A stretch of 64,000 nucleotides of DNA from Cyclaneusma minus (Eukaryota > Ascomycota > Leotiomycetes > Marthamycetales > Marthamycetaceae): NCBI GenBank assembly GCA_037179335.1, contig JAKZHN010000001.1, forward strand, positions 806,001 to 870,000, given 5' to 3'. The translations under genes and the position numbers were made by a program. Numbering within the stretch: position 1 is the stretch's first letter; every line of letters begins with the position of its first letter. The notes under the pieces are model-generated. The model did not search any database. It was not told where the DNA came from and was given only the letters and a program-made list of their open reading frames with translations. This document shows positions 47,044 to 57,001 of the stretch, piece after piece.

Positions 47044-48407
47044 GGGGGTGGTCCGTATTTGTGGTTGTAGGGAGTCAGGGACTAAGCGCCTAGTTTTCAG
47101 CTTTTTGCGGTTACTTGGTTTACTGTGTGTGGTAGGGGCTTTTGATGAATGAAGTGCTTTGGAAATAGGCATTCACAATGATTGGGAATTCGGGATTGGA
47201 GACACAGTTACTGGGGACTTTTGAAGTGGTTGGGCATATTCGAAGTGATTGGGAATATCCGAAATGATTAGGAGTATTTCAGAGTGAAAGGGGCCAGGGT
47301 GCAGATAGGGAGGGATTTGAGGTGCGCGGGTCCGCGGTGGGTGTGAGACTTTGAGCAACTACTAAGTACTAGGTACGTTTACCTCAATGACTGTTTGAGA
47401 CTCTGAGTCGAAGAACAAAATTGGAATTAGGATGAGGAACATCCGCCCTGATGGCACATATAGATTAGTCTTTGCTTCCAACACTGCTATAGAACCGGAA
47501 AAGGCATCGATATTCGATTCTGTCTGCGGCCAGGTTGTAGCAATCGTAGGTACACGACTTGATATGGCCGGCTACAAAATTTCGAATCGACTTTAGTTTT
47601 CATGTATTGCAGCAGCTGGCGCAATATCACGTGCACTTTGCTCGCTTCGCCTTTGAAGCTGTGAGGGCTATGTCCCCCCTTACCCCTGCTACACCCGGCT
47701 TGCTTCACCCTGCCTGACTTATCCTGCCCGACTTACCCTGTCTCACCAGGTTTGGCCATTCTGGTAGCAAACATAGCGCTTCAAACGCGTATTCATAGAA
47801 CCTCAGGTAGTTAAGCAAGGTGGGGCGGACCTAGACTCGTTCCCACCACAATGAGCAAGCCAACAAGGACAGAAGAAAGGCCCAGACTGAGAGACTTCTC
47901 ATGACAAAGAATCCGAGAGGAATCTGCTGCCGAAAACCGTGGCATGGAGACGAAAAGAGACCTTTCTTTTGTAGAGTAGATTGTTGGGAGATAACGCAAT
48001 GCGAAGATAGAAGCTTGAAATGGATGCTGAATCAAGATAACGAATCCAAAGAATGTGGCGCCCACCGTGGGATACATCGATCTAGCTGCTCTGTCTATAC
48101 GAGTAAGCGTTACTATGTCAGCTTTGTTCCAGCTCTATCAGCTGCGAAGTTGAGAAAGAAAAAGGGAATCGGGAAGAGAGAGTTTTAGAGCATGATATTC
48201 CAAATCTAATTCTTGACAAGTATCCGATAGTAATATAGTAATCTTTCCTGGAAGCAACGTTATCTATACCCGCCGCTAAGACTATATCATATCTGCAACT
48301 GTAGTTTTCTCATTTACTTGTGAGCGAGACCAGTCTTTCTCACACCCCTCTGTTGCAACACCGACATGGTCAGGGTGGCCCGCGCGCCACTCCCTGACCA
48401 TGACCAC
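47044..48407. other. Intergenic region up to the hAT element
   Basis: No gene is supported. At about 47219-47280 a roughly 20-bp unit (CGAAGTGATTGGGAATAT) occurs three times with changes. Immediately before the element, 48365-48403 forms a palindrome with CATGGTCAGGG and CCCTGACCATG arms around GC-rich sequence. Confidence 0.5.
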
Positions 48408-49124
48408 CAGTGTTTCCGATAGTCCGAGACCGCGGTTTGGGCCCTAAACCGTATCGGTACGGTTTGAAACCATTTATAAAAGCTATAAACCAAATTTATT
48501 TAATTTAAACCGCGGTCTTAAATTTTCACCATGATCGCCATAGTCTAAAATGCTAAAAATAGCCCAAATCCGCTTTTGCTAAATTTACTCTATTAATAAA
48601 TATTTATATTTTTTATAATATTTTATAAAATTAAAGAAAATTCAGATTCTTTTATATTATTAAAAGAAATTATGGTATTTTCAAAATTGGTGGTTTTATA
48701 GCTTTTTCTAATTTTGTTAAATTCCAATTCTAAATTTGGAGAATTAATATGTATTATTTTAATTGAATTATTAAATTTGTAAAATTGAAAATTAAAAAAG
48801 CTTATAATTTAAATACTAATTTTAAAAAATACATGCATTTATAGCTAAAGCAATTGTAAATACTATGATGCTAATTATATTTGAAAATACTAAAAATTGG
48901 AATTATTATTAATTAAATAAGCTTGTGTAACGGTCCGTGCCCGCCAAGCCTTGGCAAGTAATAATCTAATAGTCCAAACCATGGTCTCGCCATTTCGCCA
49001 TAATTTAAAATTGAAAATTAAAAGCTAAAACTATATTTCTTTGGTCTGGACTATTTCCTAAAAAGGCAAACCGTATCAGTACGGTCCAAAAAAAAATTCG
49101 GTCGACGGACTATCGGAAACACTG
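48408..49124. mobile_element. Non-autonomous hAT-type MITE, 717 bp
   Basis: The termini are a perfect 19-bp inverted repeat: CAGTGTTTCCGATAGTCCG at 48408-48426 and its reverse complement at 49106-49124. The flanks are an exact 8-bp target duplication, ATGACCAC (48400-48407 and 49125-49132). An 8-bp duplication with CAGTG termini is the signature of the hAT superfamily. Subterminal copies of ACCGTATCGGTACGGT-like palindromes lie near both ends, possible transposase sites. The interior is very A/T-rich with no open frame, so a transposase must act in trans. A/T enrichment could reflect repeat-induced point mutation or the element's own composition. Confidence 0.92.
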
Positions 49125-49559
49125 ATGACCACCATGGCTACCCAGGGCCTTAGGCCACCACGCTAAGCCATGGGTATATCTACGCGATGCCAGGGAGCTC
49201 TCCATAGACAAGACTCAACCATGAATATACTCGTTACCTGCTAGCTTCGTTATTTACTCTTTAAGTGATCACTTCGTTTTACCCTCTTGATACCAACACC
49301 CTTTTTCCCTTCAATTTTCGCTATCATCCCGGCACCACCCCGTGACCGCGCCCGTGATATTCTCTTAGCGATCGCCTAGGTCCGCAGCTTTGCCGCTGCG
49401 CCTTTAGCGCAGAGACTTCCTTCTCCACACGATAACTTCGTTGTTATTTTCCACGGTCTACCGATTTTGCGCCGCCGCTGAACAATTTCATAGCTGTTCA
49501 TCCCTTCCTCTGCTCCTCCAGAAGAACCATCGATTCAAAAAAAGCTACAAGCCTCCACT
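49125..49559. other. Intergenic between MITE and next gene
   Basis: It begins with the second copy of the target duplication. The rest is pyrimidine-rich and probably the promoter/5' UTR of the gene at 49560. Confidence 0.5.
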
Positions 49560-50446
49560 ATGGAGCCCTCCCGCCCCCAGCATCTCTCCCTCTCTACGCA
49601 GCTCACCCTCCTCGAGCTGGTTTTCCGCGCCGAACAGCTCTCCGGCGCCGAGCCCACCCGAACCATCAAGCAGCCCCAGATCCAATGCTGGGCCAAGGTC
49701 CTGACTTGCACCCGAATTGGACAGAGCAACCTGGTGTGTATTTCCTGCACCCCCAGTCCCTGTGTCCTTAGAGAACCATAAACTAACACTATACTTCCTC
49801 ACAGGCCGAAATTGAGCTCGGCGTCCTGGGTCTCGAGGACACGCTCTGTACCAATAAGTCCAAGCGCGTTCACGCCGTCATCAAGTTCCCTACCGAACAC
49901 CTCCTCATCGGCTCAACGTACGAACTTACCGGACAGTTTCATCTGCGCGTCGACGACTTGGGCCTCTAAACTATGTGTATGATCATCACCCGTTACGAGT
50001 GGGTAAGTTTCGACACAATCTCCCCATAGGCCGTAGCAAGCGAAGATCGTATGCTAATCATATTCTGGCAATTTCAGATCGACGCTCCAATCGACGCCGC
50101 TCCCCTCCCAAGCTTCCAAATCCCCAACGCCACAATTACCAGTGTCTCGCACTCCGTCCACTGCAAGGACCCGGTCAGCAAGGAGATGTGGCATTTCATG
50201 ACGGTGAAATGGAGCTGTGAGGGTCTTTTCTTGCCTCTGCCCTCGGCACTTCGGGAGCAGAGTTTGGAGATGGCTTTCGAGGAGGAACACGGCGGTGGCA
50301 GTGGTACAATCGATGCTCATCTTGGTAACAAAACCATGGTTAAGGGAGTCGTTTTGTCGTTCGGCTGGGACTTTGCCTGCGTGGCTACGGGAGTTGTGAC
50401 TCAAGCTCAAACGGAGGACAGATGGGAGAATTTGAAGCTGCGCTAA
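49560..50446 (+). pseudogene. Unknown protein gene interrupted by one in-frame TAA
   Basis: Exon 1 (49560-49733, MEPSRPQHLSLS) splices by a 71-nt intron to an exon from 49805 (AEIELGVLGLEDTLC). That frame reads YELTGQFHLRVDDLGL, then TAA at 49967-49969, and continues in phase as TMCMIITRYEW to a GTAAGT donor at 50003. A 75-nt intron then joins exon 3 (50078-50446, IDAPIDAAPLPSF..WENLKLR). Without the stop the product is about 246 aa, and the beta-strand-like pattern runs straight through it. So this is either one gene with a nonsense change, a readthrough gene, or two very close genes of 112 aa and 132 aa (the second from ATG 49973). Both introns are well formed. No domain recognised. Confidence 0.55.
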
Positions 50447-51487
50447 TGGCCTAATGCTAGCTGCGCCATAATTACAATGACCCGCTATAACTCGACACGT
50501 ATTTACTATTGCATGTGACATTAAACTTCAAAATAGAATATGATCTAACAGTTATCTCATGTACCGCTTTGCACCTCTGCCACGCTTTGCATTTCTGCCA
50601 CAGCAGATGAACAGCTTGCAAAGGGCCAGGAAAAGAGAGAATAGGAGGACTAAAAAGAGAGAAGAGCTGTAGAGCCCTCTCTTAAATGTATTTATAGACC
50701 TTCTAGCTTAATAATAGCTTACAAAGGGGACTAGCTGCTAGCTCACGTGCAACAATAGCCCAGAAAATCTAAGAGGGATTCCGCTACCCCCACGACAAGG
50801 CTTTGACAACACCGGCAGGAAAAAGCAGTTCGTGCCCATCGGACATGGAGTAAGCCAACGCCAGTCTCTGTATTCCGGGGCAGCGGAAGCACACCAAAAC
50901 TGCAAACGGCGTCACTGACTATAGTGGCATGTTTAGAGTAGCAGTGCTACTCTAGGTATGTGCCCTTTACCACCTTCGCCTCCGGCGTCAACCTTAAGCT
51001 TAACACTGTGTAACCTGAAGTCTTGACAGCCCTATATTCTTGAATAGCGTTAGTTTCGACTATAACACATTGCAAGCAGCAGTTGAATTAGTTGAATGCC
51101 GAGAGCTCTTTCCAACACGCTCTTTTTGATTAGTTTCTGTAGTTCAGCCTCTTTTCATACGGGTTTTCGACTTACGCGAAGGCCGATGAGCTAGCAGAAA
51201 CTATCCGTAACATCTGGGCTAGTCTCTGACGCCCGCCACCCAGTGGTGGCGAGAACGAAGGGCCCACGATTATGGCAATGCTACATGTAAGAGCGCCACG
51301 GATTTGTCTGGTACAGCAGTGAGGATTGGTCCATAGCCTAACGGCTGAACCAGCAAGGTATTTCCGATGCCCACGGTCGAGAGAGGAGAGAAGTCTCTAT
51401 ATAAGAGGACAAGTCAGTTCAAGTTTCAAGGTACAGCTGGCTTTATACCATCATCCAGTCGTAAGTCTGAGGAGCAAGCAAAACGAG
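50447..51487. other. Intergenic with possible degenerate LTR-like sequence
   Basis: The 50560-50780 part (TGCCACGCTTTGCA words, A/G-rich middle, TTTATAGACC, then CTAGCT-rich end) has the look of an eroded LTR, but no paired copy, TSD or primer-binding site was found. No gene seen. Confidence 0.35.
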
Positions 51488-51911
51488 ATGCTCAACGCCA
51501 AGTCCTATGCAGTTTTCGCAGCCGTCATGGGCATAGTTTTCGGCTCCCAAACGGTCTTTCCTAATGCTCTGGGCCCTCTAACTGCCGCCGCGCAATACAC
51601 CTCCTGCATCGACTACATCTTCACGCTGCCCGTTAACAGCACGGGCGTTGCCGCTCCCGGGCTCGCGAGCCCCTACACACTGCCTTTTCCAATAAATAGG
51701 ACCTTTCAAATCAACGCACGCTATTGCACCCCCACTCGCCCAAGTGAATGGTACGGCGGACACCCGACAGCTGCTCGTCCACGGCATCACTTACAACAGG
51801 AACTACTGGTCCGGCCTTGACTTCCCTGGCTACCAGGACAACACTTACAGCTGGATGTCCTACGCAGCGAGATTGGGATATCCCACGCTGAGTATCGATC
51901 GCATTGGATGA
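51488..51911 (+). pseudogene. Truncated, frameshifted secreted alpha/beta-hydrolase
   Basis: From ATG 51488 the frame starts with a hydrophobic leader (MLNAKSYAVFAAVMGIVFG) and runs into FQINARYCTPT. The matching continuation is in another frame: AQVNGTADTRQLLVHG, ITYNRNYWSGLDFPG and AARLGYPTLSIDRIG, which is the N-terminal third of a fungal alpha/beta-hydrolase (strand 3 HG turn, then the strand before the nucleophile elbow). It ends at TGA 51909. The nucleophile Ser motif, Asp and His regions are absent, so the copy is dead. The frame change lies near 51730-51745. Confidence 0.6.
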
Positions 51912-52329
51912 GATTGGAAAGGCGTGATCCTTGCACCAGAAAGTAAATTTTTACACAGGATATGGTAGCCGGTATGCTGGTCCTTTATCCTCACGTATTA
52001 TCTCATTCACCCGGGTTAAGCGAATCCCAGCTCTATAAGGAGAATGTGGCAGTTGCCCAGAGAGAATGATCTCATTCTTGTTCTAGTTGGCCAAAATCCC
52101 AGGCATCTGGAGTCTTATGCCACTCCTGATCCAACCAGCCTGAACAGGATTGATTGAGTTGCGGGTCGGTGTAATGTGGGTCTTTCTTGCTTTGATAGTA
52201 TTTAGGCTCCTACTCAGTGTGGGGGGCCGCCGTCATTGATGACTTCTCCTTTTGGCGAGAACAGAATATGAATCACAGGCTTGGGACGATGTAACCTGAG
52301 CCGAACTACTCAAGAAACTCCTTAACAAG

Positions 52330-53260
52330 ACGGAGATACCTGCTTGGCGTTAGGATTGTTTGTGCCATCTTCGCACAAGCTACTCAGATCGTCTTTAACC
52401 GACTGAGTCCAAATCGCACTCCCAGCTTCGCGTACTTCTGACAATCTGCTAGTGCCTGTCGATACATATCTGATCGATTCACGACTCCAAGAAGTGCTCC
52501 GCTTCATCGTCTGTTCGACGTCTTCGCACAAGCTACTTGGATCGCCTTTGATCATCTGAGTCCAATTCGCACCCTCAACTTCACGTGCTTTTAACAGCTC
52601 CGCTCGGATTTATCAATATCTGATCGATTCACAGTTCCAAAAAGAGCTCCATTCCATCGTCCGGTGACTCGGATCGTCTTTACCATCTTAGTCCAAAATC
52701 GCACTCCCAGCTTCGCATACCTTTGACAACTCCGATCGGGTCTGTCGATATCTAAGCGATCCGTGAAGCCCAACCGCACTCCCAGCTTCGCGTTCTTCTA
52801 ATAACACCGATCAGCTGGATCTCTCAATATCTAAGCGATCCGCGAAGTCCAACCGCACTCCAAGCTTCGTGTACTTTAACAACTCCGCTCGGATCTGTTA
52901 ATATCTGATCGATCCGCAATCCCAAATCACACTCACAGCTTCGTGTACTTTAACAAATCCGCTCGGATTTGTTAGTATCTAATCGATCCGAAATTCGAAA
53001 AAGAACTCTGCTTCATCATCCAGTCGACATCGCCACTCTGTGTTGTCATCCGTGTAAATCGTCCCAGCTTCGTGGACTTTTGACAACTCCACTCGGATTT
53101 GTTAATATCTAATCGATCCGAAATTCGAAAAAGAGCTCCGCTTCATCATCCGGGTAAACTGTGACAACCGTCCCAGCTTTGTGGACTTTTAACAACTCCG
53201 CTCGGAGTTGTTAGTATCTAATCGATCCGCAACTCCAAGAACTGCTCTGTTCGATCGTCC
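52330..53260. repeat. Degenerate tandem array, about eight units
   Basis: Eight units share the core AGCTTCGTGTACTTTAACAA followed by CTCCGCTCGGATTTGTTA and ATATCTAATCGATCCG. The TATCTAATCGAT-type word falls near 52470, 52620, 52755, 52835, 52907, 52981, 53111 and 53221. Spacing alternates between full units (about 110-150 bp, with an added CTCCGCTTCATCATCCG section) and short ones (about 72-80 bp). Two units contain a perfect 10-bp palindrome around the CT centre. No coding potential is evident. Confidence 0.85.
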
Positions 53261-53567
53261 GGTTGATATCCCCAGTCTAAGTTGTCGTCCGATCAATCAG
53301 CTGTATCTACCTCGCGACTCGAGTCCTCCATCTTTTTCCTCCTCCCTCTTCCCTCCACAACAACACTCCCTCGCCGGCCACCCCATCGCCGACGTCCCTC
53401 ACATCTCCTCCAAAGGTATGATCACCCAATCTAATAGCTCTATCCATGTTTGAGATCAATTGAAGCCCATAATGGCACTGCGCACTGCGCAATGGGCTCA
53501 TGCTTCACTTGACCCTCGCTGACGGTCGCGTGCGTAGCTTCACAGACAACCCAGAAGAGAACTCAAG

Positions 53568-55555
53568 ATGGCCGGTGGAACCCCAACTGGCGGCGCCAGA
53601 GTCGTAAGTTCTATCAGCTCTAACATCTCAAACACTCCTTCACCTCCGCTTGCACCTCCACTTGCACCTCCACTTTCACCTTCACTTGGCAGCTCGTCCG
53701 GACGCTTAGCTTGCTTTTGGAGCTTCCCTTGAGCCTCGCTGCCTAGCTGGAACTTCACTTGAGCACCTCACTCCGACGCCTCCCTTGAACACCTCTCTTG
53801 AACCGTCGAAGACGGCTTTGGGGAGACACAGCTAACAAACATGCAGAAGGGCGAGATGAGCGACGCCCAGCGCAGGCAGCGTGCTTCCGCAGAGGCTTCC
53901 ATCTGCGCTAACTGGCACATCGATGAAGTCGCTGATGCCTTCCCCCCCAACATTCGCCCTACCGTTGAGCTTGGCCAGACCTCCTTACAAAACATCAAGT
54001 GGATCTCCGGCAGAATCAGCATCGGCATGGCTAAGACTCTGTTCACTGCTGCTTGCAAGAGCGCAGGCGTTACGGAAGTGGGTTGGTCGCAAACTGTGAC
54101 GGTGAAGGCCCAGGTCAAGGCTGAAGAGGACCTGGAGTCTGAAGATGACTGTCCAGTCGCCAGTGGCCCAAAGGCTAGCGGCCCAAAGTCTAGCGGCACG
54201 GCTGGCGCAGACTCAACCTCAAGAGCTACCCCCACCAGAGCTGCATCTAAGTCAGTCAACACCAAGACTGCCTCGAAGACCAAGAGTGCCTCGAAGACCA
54301 AGGACGCCTCGGTATCAACTCCGATCATGACGAAGGCTACTGCTGCTTCCAAGCAGCGCAAGCAGCGCATCCCGGTTGCTTACATGAGCCCCTACCAGAG
54401 CGACGCCAAGCATGGAGCTGTAAGTCACCCATACCATCCGCTCTGTCCACTATCTTTGCTAACACTGCGCAGTCTGACAGTGAGCTTGAGCTTGAGATTC
54501 CTGGTTCATCGGGCGTGGACTCTCACGTGTCCAAGAAGCCCAAGATGTCACACGAGGCGCTCACCGAGCAATACGAGCGTGACGTCCTCGAGCTTGCCAG
54601 ACTTAGCGCAGCTGCTGTTGATGACGAGGATGTCCAGGGCCAACAAGGTTCGCTCCTGGAGTCACCCACCTCCATCGAGCGAAGCTCTCGTGACCCCGAT
54701 TCCTACAAGCCTCCACACGGTTCTGTCACTCGTATCACTCCCAGAGAGATTCCGGGTCCTGGAAGCGCCGAATACTGGTCCACCCATCCCGCCCCCTCCT
54801 TCGTCAACGAGTACGGTAAGAGAATCTTTGAGGCCACCGGTACTACTTCGCCGCCACGCAAGGGCCCGAAGTGGCTCAACGGTCTCAGAGGTCCCCATGA
54901 TTTCAATGATCTGCCCCCCAAGGTCACCGTGCACGCCTCTCGCCTCCCTGAGTTTGTCCCTACTATGGCAGACTACGGCAACGGCCGCGACAAGGGTGAC
55001 AAGCATTACGAGACGAGTGTGCGTCAGATGAGACTGAACTCCGTTCAGAATGTCCTCAAGACCCTGGACAGCGAGGACGACGTCATCAAGCGACTTTCTG
55101 ACACGCCGACTGATCCCGAGTCCCAGGAGATCCTCAAGGAATTCACCTACCACCTCCACGCCCTGACCGATATTGCCAAGAAGATCAAGGGTCGCCTGGA
55201 GACAGATGCTGTTGAGGACTCTGTCGAGAAGGTCTCTGGTGGTGACAAGGTCGCTGGTGGTGACAACGTCTCTTTCGACAGCGAGGTTCCTGGCGGTCAG
55301 AAGGCCTACAGCGGCCAGAAGTTCTACGGCGGCCAGAACGTCTCCCGCGCCCAGAGCGTCTCCAGCGATCAGAACGTCTCCAACGGTCAGAGCGTCTCCA
55401 ACGGTCAGAACGTCTCCAGCGGTCAGAACGCCTCCGACCACTCCAAGATCGCTGCCAACGACATGATCGCTGACGACGAGATCTCCGACCTCGACTTGAT
55501 CTCTGCCGACGACTTGGCCGCCACCCAGGAGATCACTGGTATCTCTGAGAACTGA
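53568..55555 (+). CDS. Orphan protein with C-terminal hexapeptide repeats
   Basis: Three exons (53568-53603, 53847-54419, 54473-55555) give 563 aa. The first exon is only 12 codons (MAGGTPTGGARV), before a 243-nt intron with GCTAAC near its end; the second intron is 53 nt. Residues 13-85 (KGEMSDAQRRQR..LGQTSLQNIKWISGRISIGMA) look folded and DNA-binding-sized. A Ser/Thr/Lys-rich stretch follows (TASKTKSASKTK), then charged linker. Residues 470-530 carry about seven hexapeptides of the GGQNVS type (SGQKFY, GGQNVS, SDQNVS, NGQSVS), and the tail is acidic. No signal peptide. I recognise no family. It is flanked by the tandem array upstream, in an otherwise decaying region, which suggests a lineage-specific gene. 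The 53847-53873 start of exon 2 is supported by AACATGCAG. Confidence 0.7.
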
Positions 55556-55765
55556 GCCGTTCAGTTCCCAGCCACCGAACTCGAACTCTTGACAGCCAGA
55601 TCTCCTGCAGCCTTCTGGCAGCGGGATCTCTGTGTCCTCATGAGACTCTTCTTCTTCGGTCACGTCTTTTGCGATTTTTCTGATGCTTTCTGCTTTATGG
55701 ATCCGCAGACTCGATCTGCGGAAGTTTCGCGAGCAAATTGCGCAAATGGGGCACAGTACGTGCAA

Positions 55766-55816
55766 GCTCACAGGAAGCTCAAGCTCATAGGAAGCTCAAG
55801 CTCACGGGAAGCTCAA
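55766..55816. repeat. 17-bp tandem repeat, three copies
   Basis: GCTCACAGGAAGCTCAA occurs three times with one or two changes, just past the 3' end of the orphan gene. Confidence 0.85.
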
Positions 55817-56359
55817 GATGGAACGATGGATCTGGCAAGATAGCTAGGTCATAGTCGTTCATGCAGCGAATGCAATGCAGGCACTTAAGTCCTGAACTTA
55901 GATGTTTTTGTGCGGCGGGTTGTGAGATGTGATGTGTTGACTGTGACTTGATGTGATGCTAAGTAGATCGAGTAGTTCCCAGTATTTTCACGTAAAAGGG
56001 GGTTCAAAGGGATCAGTCAAAGAGAACCCTCGTCTTCAAAATACCATATTTGGCGCAGTAGAGGCAATCATACTTCGGTATGGGTAGTAGCCAGCTTGGG
56101 ATCAGGAAGATGCCAAGTCAGAGGATGAGAGGTGAGAGGATGAGAGGTGGGTGGTGAATGATCGCGAGGTGAGAGGGTGGCAAGAACACCAAAAAAACTA
56201 GCTTCAGGACCTTATAGATTCAAAACAGTCAACAGAAACATATCAAATAACATGGGCTCCCTGGCTCGGATGGAAGGGAAAGTCGAAAAATTAGTACTCA
56301 ATCCACACAAGTGGTGTTTGTGGCCAAATTAAACCCGTAGGCACACGGGCTTGGATTCA

Positions 56360-56438
56360 ACTGCTACCGGGAGCGCAGATGAATTTTTTGTATTTTTTTT
56401 GGCCAATTTTTCTTTTTGGCGCGGATCCCGGTAGCAGT
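56360..56438. repeat. 13-bp inverted repeat around a T-rich spacer
   Basis: ACTGCTACCGGGA (56360-56372) pairs exactly with TCCCGGTAGCAGT (56426-56438). The 53-nt spacer is T-rich. No clear target duplication. Confidence 0.85.
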
Positions 56439-57001
56439 CAGTGGCTGCGGTGCGAGCATGTTTCCAGTCTTGAGATCACTCACCCGCCTGCTTTCTGTTC
56501 TGCTGCTCCGTGCCCGTGACAGCTTGTAGGCTTCTTTCACCGACTCTCCCGACAGAGTCGTTCTCTGACTTTACCCACTCACTTGTCTCCCGAAAGCATC
56601 TTCGTCTTCTGTTTGTCTTTGGTGCGCCAGGTGCATATTCAAATATCGCGGCGAGCAGCACGAGCTTCACCGCGAATCTGCTCGGCCAGAACTCCTGCGT
56701 CTGCGGACTCTGCAGTCTGATCTCCTTGACCATTTTGTATCATCACCTCCATTCTGCACGGCGAGGCCTGCTACGGACCTTTGAGTTCGGTACTCGGCTG
56801 AGAGTCCTGCTCTCCAGCATCTGAGTGCTGCAATCCACAGTCTGTGCCCCATCGTCAAAGGTCACCCTTTGAACTTCACCACATCTGCACAGTCTTTGAA
56901 CTCCAAATGTGAGTCTACCTTGACCTTGTCTCCTGCCAGCTGCCTACCTTCCCGGGTCCGATACTGACAATGGATGCACAGAACACAGAACAAATCGCAT
57001 C

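Larger units (their letters stand above)
55556..57001. other. 1.4-kb intergenic region
   Basis: It contains a 17-bp triplicate and a 13-bp inverted repeat (listed separately). The part after 56460 is pyrimidine-rich and probably promoter/UTR of the next gene. No gene supported. Confidence 0.5.

Noticed and set aside
50560..50780. Possible solo LTR
   Set aside because: No TG..CA boundaries with a target duplication, no partner copy in the window, and no internal element sequence.
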